This document shows, one piece after another, positions 26,571 to 35,420 of a DNA stretch of 64,000 nucleotides; the first letter of the stretch is position 1, and every line of letters starts with the position of its first letter. The notes under the pieces are model-generated. The model saw only the letters and a list, made by a program, of their open reading frames with translations. It ran no database searches and was not told the origin of the DNA. Location of the stretch: positions 62,001 to 126,000 of the forward strand of contig NZ_JIAW01000008.1 of assembly GCF_000620625.1 (NCBI RefSeq). The letters are read 5' to 3'. This stretch comes from Mycobacterium sp. URHB0044 (GTDB taxonomy: Bacteria; Actinomycetota; Actinomycetes; Mycobacteriales; Mycobacteriaceae). Both the position numbers and the translations under genes were made by a program.

Positions 26571-27230
26571 CTAATCGGTGGATTCGCCGTCTCCGTAGTA
26601 TCCGCGAAGCCATTCTGCTGGGCGACTCTCCGGGAATGCTCCGGGTACTTCCACGACTGGATCGTCGCGGTCATCAAATTCGGCACGGAACGCCTTGAGG
26701 ACTGTCGAGCACATGCCGTAAGTGCCGATCACGTACGTCATTTCGACGATCTCTCCGTCGGAAAAGTGCTTCCGCAGAGCATGCATCGTCTCATCGGGAA
26801 CCCTGCCGTTGCCCGCGATCAGGTCGTCGGTGTATGAGAGAACTAACCGCTCCACGGGATCGGTGTAGTGCTCGGAATGCCCCCAGTAGCTGATCGCCTT
26901 GATCTTCTCGTCGGGGATTCCAAAGGTGCGAAGAAATTTGCAGTGTTGCGAATAGGTGAACTGGGAGCCGCGCAGCCAGCACGCCCGTACCAGTCCCAGC
27001 TCTTTGAGCACTCGGAATCGCCCCTCACCGTGCACCATCAGGGCGGTGATTGCATCGACGAATTCCAGGGACTTCGGAGAATTGGCCAATACGGTCCAGT
27101 AGTTTCCCAATGAACCAGTCTCGGTGCCGCGCTCAACTGTGGGGTCGCGATCAGGACCGAAGAAGAACTCGTAGCACCTCAGCACCCTGGGATCAGTCAC
27201 GTCCTTGCGTGAAACCTCACCGATAATCAC
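26571..27230 (-). CDS. carboxymuconolactone decarboxylase-like (AhpD fold) protein
   Basis: The 219-aa all-helical protein is of the CMD/AhpD superfamily. The core segment is VRACWLRGSQFTYSQHCKFL, followed by PDEKIKAISYW and DLIAGNGRVPDETMHALRKH, the usual helix pattern. The redox CxxC of AhpD is not present; only a Cys next to His remains. It may therefore be a hydrolase- or decarboxylase-like or structural member, not a peroxidase. The GTG start at 27230 has a strong AAGGAG. It lies 101 bp after the VOC gene, probably the same transcript from the 28004 operator. Confidence 0.72.
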   Translation of the reverse strand: MIIGEVSRKDVTDPRVLRCYEFFFGPDRDPTVERGTETGSLGNYWTVLANSPKSLEFVDAITALMVHGEGRFRVLKELGLVRACWLRGSQFTYSQHCKFLRTFGIPDEKIKAISYWGHSEHYTDPVERLVLSYTDDLIAGNGRVPDETMHALRKHFSDGEIVEMTYVIGTYGMCSTVLKAFRAEFDDRDDPVVEVPGAFPESRPAEWLRGYYGDGESTD

Positions 27231-27331
27231 TTGTGCTCCTTTGCATCTCAGATCTCAATTTGACTTTCGCAGCGAAACGACGGGTGGATGGCGCGAGCTC
27301 GTGGAGCTGGCAATGTCCACGTCGTATCGGT

Positions 27332-27937
27332 TCAGGCGGGTGCAGGAGCCGGCGCGGGCGCGCTCATCAACAACACGTGCATCCGGCTCCGCTTCTCGCC
27401 CATCCGATCGGCACGCTTCGTGCTTGCAGGTACATCGTCCTTGCCGTAGTACGTGTCCCAGGCGGGATACGTTGCGGCAAACTCGATCTGGCAGCCGTCG
27501 GGATCCTGCAGATAGAAGGAGGCGGAAAAGGTGTTCTCGTCGATGTAGCTGATGTCCTGGCACACGCTGATGTCGTCAATCTTGTGGTCGACGAACGCGA
27601 ACTCGAAGTCCGACGCCTTCAGGAAATCCCACCACTCCTGGACCAGGCTGCTATCGATCTCTATTGCGACGTGATTCATTGCGCCGTCGCGCATCTCGGC
27701 GACCGGGTCGTACACTTGGCCGGCGTTGTCGTTCCACCAGAAGTACGCGATGAGGTCGCCGTTACCGATGTCGAAGAAGAAGTGCTGACCCCCGCCGCCC
27801 GGCATTTCCATGGTCTTGACCAGCGGTATGCCCAGCTTCTCGTAGAACTCTACGGTCTTGGCCATATCACTGCTGTTTAGGGCGAGATGGCTCAAGCCCT
27901 TCAACCGCTGCCCAAGTGGAACATTCGTGTCCGACAT
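27332..27937 (-). CDS. VOC-superfamily (glyoxalase/extradiol dioxygenase-like) protein
   Basis: The 201-aa protein is a single VOC module pair. It begins LSHLALNSSDMAKTVEFYEK, where the first His is a potential metal ligand, continues with GAMNHVAIEID carrying a second His, and ends DPDGCQIEFA, where the Glu completes the usual 2-His-Glu metal set. The C-terminus carries an odd APAPAPAPA tail. An enzyme role (isomerase, lyase or ring-cleaving dioxygenase) cannot be fixed. ATG 27937 has AAGGAG 7 nt upstream and lies 66 bp from the operator at 28004-28016. Confidence 0.8.
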   Translation of the reverse strand: MSDTNVPLGQRLKGLSHLALNSSDMAKTVEFYEKLGIPLVKTMEMPGGGGQHFFFDIGNGDLIAYFWWNDNAGQVYDPVAEMRDGAMNHVAIEIDSSLVQEWWDFLKASDFEFAFVDHKIDDISVCQDISYIDENTFSASFYLQDPDGCQIEFAATYPAWDTYYGKDDVPASTKRADRMGEKRSRMHVLLMSAPAPAPAPA

Positions 27938-28003
27938 TTGCGCTCCTTGTTCTTCTAGTGCGGCCGACGGCCCTCACCGCCGTACATAGACATAGTGTCA
28001 TCT

Positions 28004-28016
28004 GGATCCGGGATAC
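28004..28016 (-). promoter_or_regulatory. GTATCC-type operator upstream of VOC/AhpD-like genes
   Basis: Read toward the VOC gene it gives GTATCCCGGATCC, with TATCCC in the -10 position and a short leader to the start at 27937. Confidence 0.72.
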
Positions 28017-28167
28017 ACAATGCTTGGTTTCTTGAGTTGTTCAGCTGGCCCTCGATGACTGAGAAGAGACGCTCGTCTACCGAGCCAGTGACCGCGATCA
28101 CCTACCGTTTGGGGGCCTCCTGGCCGGGAAGCTACGGCGATTACGAGTCGCTGGACGGCGTCAGCCG

Positions 28168-28542
28168 TTACATCGGCGGGGCGATGTACTCGTCGATGTG
28201 GGCGATGAGTCCGTTCTCGACGACGATCCGGTGCGCCGTGTGCACCGAGAAGGCGGTGCCCCCCTTCGAGGTGAACTGAAGATGGAGTTGCTGCATACAG
28301 CCTTCGGGAATCGGATAACGACGCAGCACTTCGTACTCGATGGCGGTGGCCTCCGCCAGTCCGGCCTGAACAGCGGCCAGCATGTCGGCTTTTGGTTGAT
28401 CTATGGCATCGTAGTTGTGCCATACCGTGGCATCCTCAGCCAACAGGGCACCGGCTGCGCTCAAGTCCAGCGAGTAGATTGCACTGAAGAAGCCGTCTAC
28501 GACCGCGTCCACCGCAATCTCTCGAGTTGTCTTGCTACTCAC
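28168..28542 (-). CDS. SnoaL/NTF2-like protein
   Basis: The 124-aa NTF2-like protein has the helix-rich N-terminus VDGFFSAIYSLDLSAAGALL, then LLAEDATVWHNYDAI, a pattern common to SnoaL_4 and related families. Strands end with VVENGLIAHIDEYIAP. Possible roles are an isomerase, hydratase or small dehydratase-like step. The GTG start at 28542 has AGAAGGG upstream. A degenerate operator at 28635-28647 lies 93 bp before it. Confidence 0.75.
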   Translation of the reverse strand: MSSKTTREIAVDAVVDGFFSAIYSLDLSAAGALLAEDATVWHNYDAIDQPKADMLAAVQAGLAEATAIEYEVLRRYPIPEGCMQQLHLQFTSKGGTAFSVHTAHRIVVENGLIAHIDEYIAPPM

Positions 28543-28634
28543 CTATTTTCCCTTCTGACGAACCATCGATGTTCTGGTTGAGCACATCGTCTGACGGGTT
28601 GATGCGCTCGCCGCGGCTTGTATATGAGTTGGCT

Positions 28635-28647
28635 GAATCCTGGGTAC
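28635..28647 (-). promoter_or_regulatory. degenerate GTATCC-type operator upstream of SnoaL-like gene
   Basis: GAATCCTGGGTAC has two mismatches to the palindrome. Its position before the SnoaL-like start supports it, but on sequence alone it is weak. Confidence 0.45.
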
Positions 28648-28804
28648 GTACCCTGCGACTGGGCTACGGCCCGACCCTCTGACCGCCGATTGGACACGTG
28701 CGCGATCACGGTAGGCGACTGGTGACCCAGCCATCCAGTGCAAACGACATATCTTGAGCAACCGGATCTATTTCTCCGAACCAAAACGACGGGCACAGGG
28801 CCAG

Positions 28805-28932
28805 ATGACAACCGACCGAGACCACCTCGACATCGAACTGCTGCGCCTGCTCGTCAAACAGCCACGCGCCGGTGGCCGCGAATACGCCCGGCGACTCGGC
28901 ATCGCCCGCGGCACCGTGCAATCCAGAATCGG
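28805..28932 (+). pseudogene. truncated Lrp/AsnC regulator copy
   Basis: From 28748 to 28932 the sequence is nearly the same (by eye close to 90 percent) as 55483-55664, including the upstream TCTTGAGCAACCGG and the start MTTD. The helix-turn-helix part REYARRLGIARGTVQSRIG is kept. The match then ends abruptly at 28933, and the ligand-binding RAM domain is gone. A second copy of the regulator was therefore inserted or duplicated here and lost its 3' part. Confidence 0.8.
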
Positions 28933-29028
28933 GGCGCCACCGCCGACTAGCGTGCGCCGGGCCGCTTTACGGCGAACAGAGCGAGCAGCGGTCCGATTTC
29001 GCTGTGCGCTCAAGCAAGCGTTGCTGCG

Positions 29029-29445
29029 TCAGTTCGGGAACTGGAGGTATTCGAAGACCCCTCCGTCTGGGTGGCGGGCCAAGAGCCGTTGACCCACCTG
29101 CGCGTCGGCTGGCCCCTCGAGCAGGTCACCGCCGGCATTACCGATTACCTCTGCAGCCCAGGCGATGTCATCGACGATGACAGTGGCGACTCGTCGAGAA
29201 TCCACAAGCTCTCGATCAGGACCGGCCAGTAACACGAAATCACCGAGGAATGCGATGTCTATGCCATTGCGGGTCACACGTATTACGGCGTCCGGTGGAA
29301 CTCCGGCGAGTTGCGTATACAGCGGCAAGGCAGCGTCGATGTCGGGCACCTCGACGCGAGCTGCAATCCGCTTGATGGTCGCCACCGTCATTCCCCCGAT
29401 ATCCGGTATCGATGCCCGAGCACAATACACACCACTGAACTCCAC
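29029..29445 (-). CDS. VOC-superfamily protein
   Basis: The 138-aa single-module glyoxalase-fold protein has AARVEVPDIDAALPLYTQLAG, DIAFLGDFVLLAGPDREL and a C-terminal HPDGGVFEYLQF, where the Glu matches the usual last metal ligand. The GTG at 29445 is preceded by AGAAGG. An internal ATG at 29391 has a too-close GGGGGA. The first His ligand is not evident, so it may not bind metal. An operator lies at 29489-29501, placing it in the regulon and divergent from the SDR. Confidence 0.7.
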   Translation of the reverse strand: MEFSGVYCARASIPDIGGMTVATIKRIAARVEVPDIDAALPLYTQLAGVPPDAVIRVTRNGIDIAFLGDFVLLAGPDRELVDSRRVATVIVDDIAWAAEVIGNAGGDLLEGPADAQVGQRLLARHPDGGVFEYLQFPN

Positions 29446-29488
29446 CTTTCGACCTTCTAGCAGTCACGGCGACCCTAGACAACGCAGT

Positions 29489-29501
29489 GCATCCAGGATA
29501 C
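29489..29501 (-). promoter_or_regulatory. GTATCC-type operator between VOC gene and SDR
   Basis: On the minus strand this is GTATCCTGGATGC, with TATCCT as a possible -10 and an A at the predicted start 29488. It lies in the 130-bp divergent region and could also affect the SDR at 29576. Confidence 0.78.
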
Positions 29502-29575
29502 ATTACGGGGGCTGAGCGTATCCATACCGGAGAGCGCCGGCCTACGGAGCCAGCTGGCTACGGGAGGAGATAGTG

Positions 29576-30358
29576 ATGGAATTGCGCGGGGCCCGAGTAC
29601 TGCTGACTGGCGCTTCCACTGGGATAGGTGCGGAACTTGCTGTCGCTCTGGGCGAACGGGGCGCCACGCTCGGCCTGGTCGCTCGCAGGGCTGAGCTTCT
29701 CGATGAAGTGCTATCGGTGGCCAAGTCCCGGGGTGCCCACCCGGATAGCCGATGCTGGACAGTCGACCTGGCCGATACTATAGCCGCCGAGCAAACAATT
29801 GACGATGCATGGGACCACTTCGGTGGACTCGACGCGTTCGTCAGTAATGCGGCAATGATAAAGCGCCGCAATGCGTCCAGACTGCCAGCCGCCGAGCTCG
29901 ATCACATCATGCGAGTGAACTTCCTGGCGCCGGCCCATATGACGCTTGCGCTTCTGCCGCGAATGCACGAACAAGGCTCCGGCATGGTGGTGATGGTCGG
30001 TTCAATGGCTGGTCGGGTCAGCGCCGCTGGTGAGGCCGCCTATGTCGCGAGCAAGCATGCGCTGGCCGGATTCACTGAGACGCTGGCGATCGATCTAGCT
30101 GACTCCCCAATTGTCGTCAGGCTGATTACCCCTGGTCCCTTCGACACAAAGATATGGGATGCGGTCGACGACGAACCGACGGGTTATGACGGTCCCAGGT
30201 TCCCGCCTTCGGTTGCCGCCGAATCGATCGCAGATGTTCTAGCCGGGGGAGGCAGCTTCGAAACGATCGTGCCGCCGGAGATGTCCGACATTATCAGCGG
30301 GAAGAATGCCGACGTGGACGCGTGGATCTCGAGGTCGCAAACCCTTCCCACCCCTTGA
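29576..30358 (+). CDS. short-chain dehydrogenase/reductase
   Basis: The 260-aa classical SDR has LLTGASTGIGAELAVALGERG, then an Arg-containing second strand end (VARRAE) that favours NADPH. Further on are SNAAM in the place of NNAG, the catalytic Ser in VGSMAGR and the YxxxK motif YVASKHALAG, followed by PGPFDT. GGAGGAG lies 8-14 nt before the start. A GTG at 29573 is equally possible. It is a single gene on the plus strand followed by a transposase relic. The substrate is unknown. Confidence 0.85.
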   Translation: MELRGARVLLTGASTGIGAELAVALGERGATLGLVARRAELLDEVLSVAKSRGAHPDSRCWTVDLADTIAAEQTIDDAWDHFGGLDAFVSNAAMIKRRNASRLPAAELDHIMRVNFLAPAHMTLALLPRMHEQGSGMVVMVGSMAGRVSAAGEAAYVASKHALAGFTETLAIDLADSPIVVRLITPGPFDTKIWDAVDDEPTGYDGPRFPPSVAAESIADVLAGGGSFETIVPPEMSDIISGKNADVDAWISRSQTLPTP

Positions 30359-30423
30359 CAGAGCTGCGCGCCTACTCGCAGGTCACCGCCTGCACTCACA
30401 AAGCCAAGGCATCGGCGCGCAAC

Positions 30424-30770
30424 CTACTTGGCGGATGCATCGCGATTTCGTTGTAGTGCAGCTACTTTGATCGCTGACTGGAGCATGGATAGGCTGAGTT
30501 TCGCCGCCTGCCGCTGAGTGGGTGCGCGACCCGAGACCGCCAGCGCAATCACGGTCGTGACGAACGCCTCCAGCGCGCCCGGGTAGTACTTGCGCAGCGC
30601 CGAACGCAGCGCGTTCGTGTGTCGGTTGCCGCCTCCAGGTCAGATTCTGACGTACCCAGGCCAGCACCTTGACCGCCTCCCATCAGCAAAGTCACGTGCA
30701 ACTCAGCGGTGGTAGTGGTGATCGGTGCGCACCAGATCGGCCAACAGTTTGGCTTCAGCTGTCAACAACG
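30424..30770 (-). mobile_element. IS110-family transposase remnant
   Basis: Minus-strand frames hold KLLADLVRTDHHYHR, then a stop, then VKVLAWVRQNLTWRRQ and RHTNALRSALRKYYPGALEA after a frame change. These are the central DEDD-type IS110 transposase segments (ADLVRTD, LRSALREYYP-AL). The N-terminus with the first catalytic residues and the proper C-terminus are gone. No element ends could be found. It is a decayed insertion sequence that fills most of the 30359-30894 gap. Confidence 0.7.
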
Positions 30771-30894
30771 CTCACCGCCCGTCGGCTCGGCAAACAGCGT
30801 CCGTCCAAGAGGTCCGGAGGCTCGCTGTTCGACACCCGTTAGCTGCAATGTGAGGCCTACAGCCAACTTCTGGAGCAGGTACCGGCAGCCGGGG

Positions 30895-31890
30895 TCATAG
30901 GTGGTTGAGCAGGTGAGCGACCATGGACCGTCGGAAGTCCTGCATCGACGCCGCTTTCGGTGCGATCGCGTCCGCCCCGTGATACATCCCGGGGACCGTG
31001 ACCAACTGGCATGGAACCCCGCACGTTCTCAAGGTCTCGGCGTAGACGACACCTTCGTCGAACAGCACGTCGAGGTCGCCGACGCCGATCCATGTCGGCG
31101 GAAGGTTTCTCAGATCGGTGCGCCGCGCCGGGGCGGCGTATTCGGGGGCATCCGACATGCGCGGCGCCCGCCCTAAAAGGGCAGTCCACCCGAACCTGTT
31201 GGACACGGGTGTCCACATGAAGTGACCGCGTCCCGCGTGACCGTCCCGCAGCACGGTGCGGTCATCGAGCATCGGGTAGACAAGTGCCTGGGCGCGCAGC
31301 GAGATGCCTTCATCCTGGCTGCGCTGCGCCACGGCGGCCGACAGCCCGCCACCCGCGCTCGCACCACCCACGGCGATCCGGTCAGGGTCGATGCCCAATT
31401 CGTCAGCGTGCGAACGCATCCAGCGCAGGGTGGCCATGCAGTCCTCAAGCGCGGCCGGAAAGGGATGCTCGGGGGCCAGCCGGTAATTCGGTGACACGAT
31501 CACAGCGCCGAGGTCGCGTGCGAGGCGCCCGATCACCGACAACTCTAGTTGGGCGGAGCCCACGACCATCCCGCCGCTATGGATCCATAGCACCGCCGGC
31601 CGCTGCGCCTTCTGCTGTGCGGGCGTCGCGACCAGGACCTGCACCGCTGCCTCGCCCACATGATGTTTGGTCACTACTACGCCAGGCCCCGGTGACGTAC
31701 GCAACCGGGAACTAATGAACCGCTGCGATCGCAAGGTCCGTGTCCGGGTTGAGGGGAAGAAGGGCAACATCGGACTGCGCAGCTCCGCGGCGACGGCAGT
31801 CAAGGCGCGCCTTCCCATCAGGTAGCGGCGCACCACCAATCCGGCCGTGCAAAAGACGAGTCCCGCCGCTGCATTGGCAATGCTTGGCAT
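30895..31890 (-). CDS. alpha/beta hydrolase, HSL-type esterase
   Basis: The 331-aa protein has an N-terminal hydrophobic stretch (AAGLVFCTAGLVV) that may associate with the membrane. The oxyanion region is LWIHSGGMVVGS (HSGG instead of HGGG). The nucleophile motif is GGASAGGGLSAAV, the catalytic Asp is in GDLDVLFDEG and the His in MYHGADAI. Mycobacterial relatives hydrolyse esters or lactones. It follows the amidohydrolase after 32 bp and is probably co-transcribed from the 33121 operator. It could act on the lactone or ester formed by the Baeyer-Villiger oxygenase. Confidence 0.88.
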   Translation of the reverse strand: MPSIANAAAGLVFCTAGLVVRRYLMGRRALTAVAAELRSPMLPFFPSTRTRTLRSQRFISSRLRTSPGPGVVVTKHHVGEAAVQVLVATPAQQKAQRPAVLWIHSGGMVVGSAQLELSVIGRLARDLGAVIVSPNYRLAPEHPFPAALEDCMATLRWMRSHADELGIDPDRIAVGGASAGGGLSAAVAQRSQDEGISLRAQALVYPMLDDRTVLRDGHAGRGHFMWTPVSNRFGWTALLGRAPRMSDAPEYAAPARRTDLRNLPPTWIGVGDLDVLFDEGVVYAETLRTCGVPCQLVTVPGMYHGADAIAPKAASMQDFRRSMVAHLLNHL

Positions 31891-31922
31891 CCGAAATTCC
31901 CTCGTTGACTTGTGCTCTTGAT

Positions 31923-33098
31923 CTACGAGCGCGGAAATCGGTAGAGGCGGCGAGCGTTGTCCTCAACGATCGCTCGCACTTCGTGGTCGGGTACTTCGTG
32001 GAACATCTCCGCGACGACCTTGCGGCTGTTCGGCCAGAAGGAATCCGAATGGGGATAGTCGCATTCCCATGTGATGTTGTCCAGACCGATGCGGTGACGG
32101 TTGTCGACACCATACTGATCCGAAATGAAGCATCCAAAGATGTTGCGCGCAAATATGTCTGACGGCCGCATCATCTGGTTGACGTTCTGGTAGAAACGGT
32201 GTCGCTCCCAGGTGATATCCATTCGCTCCACCAACCAAGGGATCCAGCCGATGCCGCCTTCAGCCACTGATACCTTCAGATCAGGAAACTTGTGGAAGGT
32301 CGGCGAAAAGATGAGGTCGCAGACCGACCTCATCGAGTTCAGACCCATCAGCGAAATGAACACCGCCATGGGCGCTTCCGGGGCAGTCGGTATGACCTGA
32401 CCCGAGGTGCCGAAGTGCATGCTGACCACGATCTCCCGCGCTTCCAGCTCCGCAAACAGCCGGTCCCAGTGGCTCGTGTGAAATGACGGTAAGCCAAGCG
32501 GGACTGGGTTCTCGGGGAACGAAACGGCGCGAACGTTGTGGTGCGCTGCCCGATCCAGTTCGGCAACCGACTCGTCGATACTCCAGTACGGCAAGATGAT
32601 CATCGGGATGAAGCGTCCGGGAAATGCCAAACACCACTCGTCGAGCACGTAGTCGTTCCAGGCCGACGTGCAGGCCCGCGCGAGGTCTTTGTCGTCGAGA
32701 TTTTGGAACATGGTGCCAGCGAATCGAGGGAACGACGGGAACAGCATTTGAGCTTGGACCCCGTCGATGTCCATATCTTTCACCCGCGCGACCGGGTCAT
32801 AGCACCCTTCGATCATGTCGGAGAACCGCAGCGGCTCAGTCCCCAATTCCGTCGATGGTTTGCCGGCCACAGCGTTCAGTCCGAGTTGGCCATAAACCTT
32901 TCCCTCGAGTTGCCATACCTGGCTGCCCTTCGGCACCTTCTGGCCGAATCCGTATTGGTCCGTTTCAGTCCCACTGGCCTCGACGACGCGAGGACAGCTG
33001 TCCCGGAACCTCCTTGGCACCCTTGACAACCAGACCTCGGGCTTCTCGATCAAGTGATCATCGACAGAAACCAGCTGCATATCCGCCGTCAACGGCAT
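31923..33098 (-). CDS. amidohydrolase-2 family metal-dependent hydrolase or decarboxylase
   Basis: The 391-aa TIM-barrel protein of the amidohydrolase_2 (ACMSD-like) group starts VSVDDHLIEKPEVWLSR. Here the DDH replaces the DxH metal motif, as in many mycobacterial members. A conserved VSMHFGTSGQ (His), VAEGGIGWIPWLVERMD and WECDYPHSDS (metal Asp) follow. It hydrolyses or decarboxylates ring-type acids or hydrolyses C-C bonds. The start is taken as ATG 33098 with GGAG 7 nt upstream; a TTG at 33110 is unlikely. The operator 33121-33133 gives a leader of about 22 nt. Confidence 0.85.
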   Translation of the reverse strand: MPLTADMQLVSVDDHLIEKPEVWLSRVPRRFRDSCPRVVEASGTETDQYGFGQKVPKGSQVWQLEGKVYGQLGLNAVAGKPSTELGTEPLRFSDMIEGCYDPVARVKDMDIDGVQAQMLFPSFPRFAGTMFQNLDDKDLARACTSAWNDYVLDEWCLAFPGRFIPMIILPYWSIDESVAELDRAAHHNVRAVSFPENPVPLGLPSFHTSHWDRLFAELEAREIVVSMHFGTSGQVIPTAPEAPMAVFISLMGLNSMRSVCDLIFSPTFHKFPDLKVSVAEGGIGWIPWLVERMDITWERHRFYQNVNQMMRPSDIFARNIFGCFISDQYGVDNRHRIGLDNITWECDYPHSDSFWPNSRKVVAEMFHEVPDHEVRAIVEDNARRLYRFPRS

Positions 33099-33120
33099 GG
33101 TCGACTCCAATGGTTGGTGT

Positions 33121-33133
33121 GAATCCAGGATAC
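33121..33133 (-). promoter_or_regulatory. GTATCC-type operator upstream of amidohydrolase
   Basis: Minus strand: GTATCCTGGATTC with TATCCT as -10, an A at 33120 as likely start, and GGAG then ATG 22 nt downstream. Confidence 0.8.
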
Positions 33134-33296
33134 ATCATCGCTGCAACGCATCAAACGCAGTTTTCCGGTCCTGGTTCTGATATCTCTGATGGCTTTCGGT
33201 TGGGCTGGTCAAGCCGGCAATCGCAAGGACTTCGTCTGCACGTACTCTTCGAAACCCCGCGGCCGAGCTCTCGGCCTATGCCTGATCGCTTGTAGT

Positions 33297-33740
33297 CGCC
33301 GAACGGCGCGATGGGGTTGTACCCGCCGCCACATCGCCGTCGACAGCATCGGGAACGGTATAGACCACCGCACCCGCGGGCAACAAGAAATAGTCACCAT
33401 ATCCGCCAACGAAGTATGGTGGCGCGTCAGCGCGGCCTAGCATCGCCATGCGCTTGTTCTGGCAAGCGATACGCTTGCCCACCAGACAGTTTCGGCACTT
33501 GTGACAGACGAAGAAGTGCGGAACACCACTCGCGCGCCCGCCTCTAGCGGCACGCCGTTGGAGTCGGCGCTGACACCTTCACCAAGCGCCTCCACTGCCC
33601 CTACCATCTCGTGGCCGAGCACGGTGGGAAAGTGCCCGCCCAGGCCATCGATCGCGGAAGTACCATGCCAGGCATGCAAATCGAGCCACAGATATTGGCC
33701 CGGCCGACCCTTGAGATGACCGCGCGTTCGACAGGCGTTA
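33297..33740 (-). pseudogene. zinc-type alcohol dehydrogenase remnant
   Basis: Minus strand, one frame: LDLHAWHGT, FPTVLGHEMVGAVEALGEGV (zinc-binding GHE). Near 33510 the frame shifts to one reading FFVCHKCRNCLVGKR, the four-cysteine structural-zinc loop. It ends at GGYGDYFLLPAGAVVYTVPD. The N-terminal 40 residues and the whole nucleotide-binding half are missing. It is a decayed MDR-type dehydrogenase fragment of about 450 bp lying between the amidohydrolase and an acyl-CoA dehydrogenase. Confidence 0.75.
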
Positions 33741-33744
33741 GAAC

Positions 33745-34890
33745 TTAGAGTCCCAACGATTTTGCGACGATAGTCTTCATAATCTCGCTTGAGCCGGCGA
33801 AGATCCGGCTCACTCGAGCATCGGCATACATCTTCGCGATGGGGTACTCCATCATGTACCCGTATCCTCCGAATAGCTGTAGACAATTGTCGACGGCGCG
33901 TGCCTGCATTTCGGAGCAGAACAGTTTCACCCTCGCGGCGTCCGCGCCGGTCAGTTCGCCGGCATCAAGCTCGGCGACCGCCCGCTGCAGCATCGAGTCA
34001 GCGGCCTCGATTTCGGTGGATACCGCCGCGAGCACGAACTTCGTGTTCTGGAACTGCGAAAGCGGCTGCCCGAAGATCTCGCGTTGCTTGACATAAGCGA
34101 CGGTGTCGCTCAGCGCTGCCTTTGCCATGGCAAGCGACCCCGCGGCTGCGCTGATGCGCTCCTGCGCCAAGTTGCTCGTCAGGTACTCGAAGGCGCGGCC
34201 TTCCTGTCCCAACAAGTCATCGATGCCGACGACGACATCCTCGAAGTGCAGCTCCGCGGTATCGGCATACTTCATCCCCAGTTTGTCGAGGTTGCGCCCC
34301 TTGGCGAATCCCGCTGTATCGGCTTGAACCACGAACAACGACAGGCCCTCTCGACCGTTGCCGGTCTGCGATGTCCGGGCGACCACAATGACCAAGTCGG
34401 CGTTGATCCCACCAGTGATGAACGTCTTTGCGCCATTGATGACGAACTTGTCCCCATCGCGTTGTGCCGTGGTCCGGATTGCGCTCAGATCCGAACCGGT
34501 TCCGGGCTCGGACATCGCGATCGCCGCCATACTTTCCCCGGACGCCAGCCTCGGTAGCCAACGATTCTTTTGTAGTTCGGTTGCGTAGCTGAGGAAATAC
34601 GGGATGACGACGTCGATGTGAACTCGAATAGGAGACATCTGGAGGTGCGCAGCGAGCAACTCCTCCGCAACGACCAGGTTGTACGTGAAGCTCGACTGAC
34701 CGCCGCCTCCAAACGATTCGGGCACTTGAAGCCCCAGCATGCCCAGTTCCCCCGCCTTGCGGTAGAAGTCGAGGTCCACTCGACGCTGCGCTTCCCATTT
34801 CGCAACGTTTGGCACGGCCTCCCGTTGCAGGAACGAGCGCACCGCCGCGCGGAACTGTTCATGATCCGGCGTATAGAGCGAATTCCGCAC
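33745..34890 (-). CDS. acyl-CoA dehydrogenase
   Basis: The 381-aa FAD enzyme matches the full family length. Seen are IAMSEPGTGSDLSAIRT (FAD site), FITGGINADLVIVVART, NLAQERISAAAG and the C-terminal LFGGYGYMMEYPIAKMYADARVSRIFAGSSEIMK. The catalytic base, usually a Glu near residue 365, is not confidently placed. It introduces an alpha,beta double bond into an acyl-CoA. GTG 34890 is preferred because GGGGGAG lies just before it and the protein then begins RNSLYTPDHEQFRAAV. ATG 34911 is the alternative. A small coiled-coil gene precedes it on the same strand. Confidence 0.88.
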   Translation of the reverse strand: MRNSLYTPDHEQFRAAVRSFLQREAVPNVAKWEAQRRVDLDFYRKAGELGMLGLQVPESFGGGGQSSFTYNLVVAEELLAAHLQMSPIRVHIDVVIPYFLSYATELQKNRWLPRLASGESMAAIAMSEPGTGSDLSAIRTTAQRDGDKFVINGAKTFITGGINADLVIVVARTSQTGNGREGLSLFVVQADTAGFAKGRNLDKLGMKYADTAELHFEDVVVGIDDLLGQEGRAFEYLTSNLAQERISAAAGSLAMAKAALSDTVAYVKQREIFGQPLSQFQNTKFVLAAVSTEIEAADSMLQRAVAELDAGELTGADAARVKLFCSEMQARAVDNCLQLFGGYGYMMEYPIAKMYADARVSRIFAGSSEIMKTIVAKSLGL

Positions 34891-34961
34891 GTTATCTCCC
34901 CCGATCTCCATTGAGGGGGCTGGTTGCGCCCTCGTTGGCGGTTCTGCCTGTGGAACGGGTT

Positions 34962-35249
34962 TCAGTGCGGATCGCTGCGTCCACGCGCGCGCAGCGTGCG
35001 TTCAATTTCCACCAACCTCTCATCGATCAAGAGCAGGCGCGACTCCTCATCGCGAATGCGCGCGTGCATCTCGCCGTCGGCCACGTTCTGGGCATCTCGC
35101 CAAACGATGAGTCGTGCACGGATTTCTACAATCTCTGCGCGAAGTCGCTCAGCCGCCTCCCCATGGGAGAGCAGGTCCTGGTCGTCCCAGTCACTGTCTC
35201 CGGCGATCCGTGCCGAGCCCATCTCCCGGTCCCCTCGGTTAACCATCAA
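34962..35249 (-). CDS. small acidic/helical protein, unknown function
   Basis: The 95-aa product has an acidic N-terminus (DSDWDDQDLLSHGE) and a long charged helix with heptad-like LRAEIVEIRARLIV and LLLIDERLVEIERTLRA, predicted to form a coiled coil. It has no cysteine, signal peptide or known domain. Its place, 72 bp before the acyl-CoA dehydrogenase and 82 bp after the operator at 35331, makes it a believable first gene of that operon. Small proteins of this kind occur beside acyl-CoA enzymes in actinobacteria, but I cannot name the family. Confidence 0.55.
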   Translation of the reverse strand: MMVNRGDREMGSARIAGDSDWDDQDLLSHGEAAERLRAEIVEIRARLIVWRDAQNVADGEMHARIRDEESRLLLIDERLVEIERTLRARGRSDPH

Positions 35250-35330
35250 ATGGATGTGCGGGGCTCAGTTCCAAGCCTGGCAGAGGCCATGACATCAACT
35301 TGGAAACCCAACAGCAAGTTCGTGCAGAAC

Positions 35331-35343
35331 GTATCCTGGATTC
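35331..35343 (+). promoter_or_regulatory. GTATCC-type operator in divergent region, first copy
   Basis: GTATCCTGGATTC. TATCCT reads toward the P450 on the plus strand, while the site is also the nearer one to the minus-strand gene at 35249. Confidence 0.78.
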
Positions 35344-35420
35344 AGCACGATGTCTAGCTGCCGATGCCAGGCCCCAGTGTCTTCGCACAACCCGGGACCG
35401 CACAGATGGACAAGGCCGCT

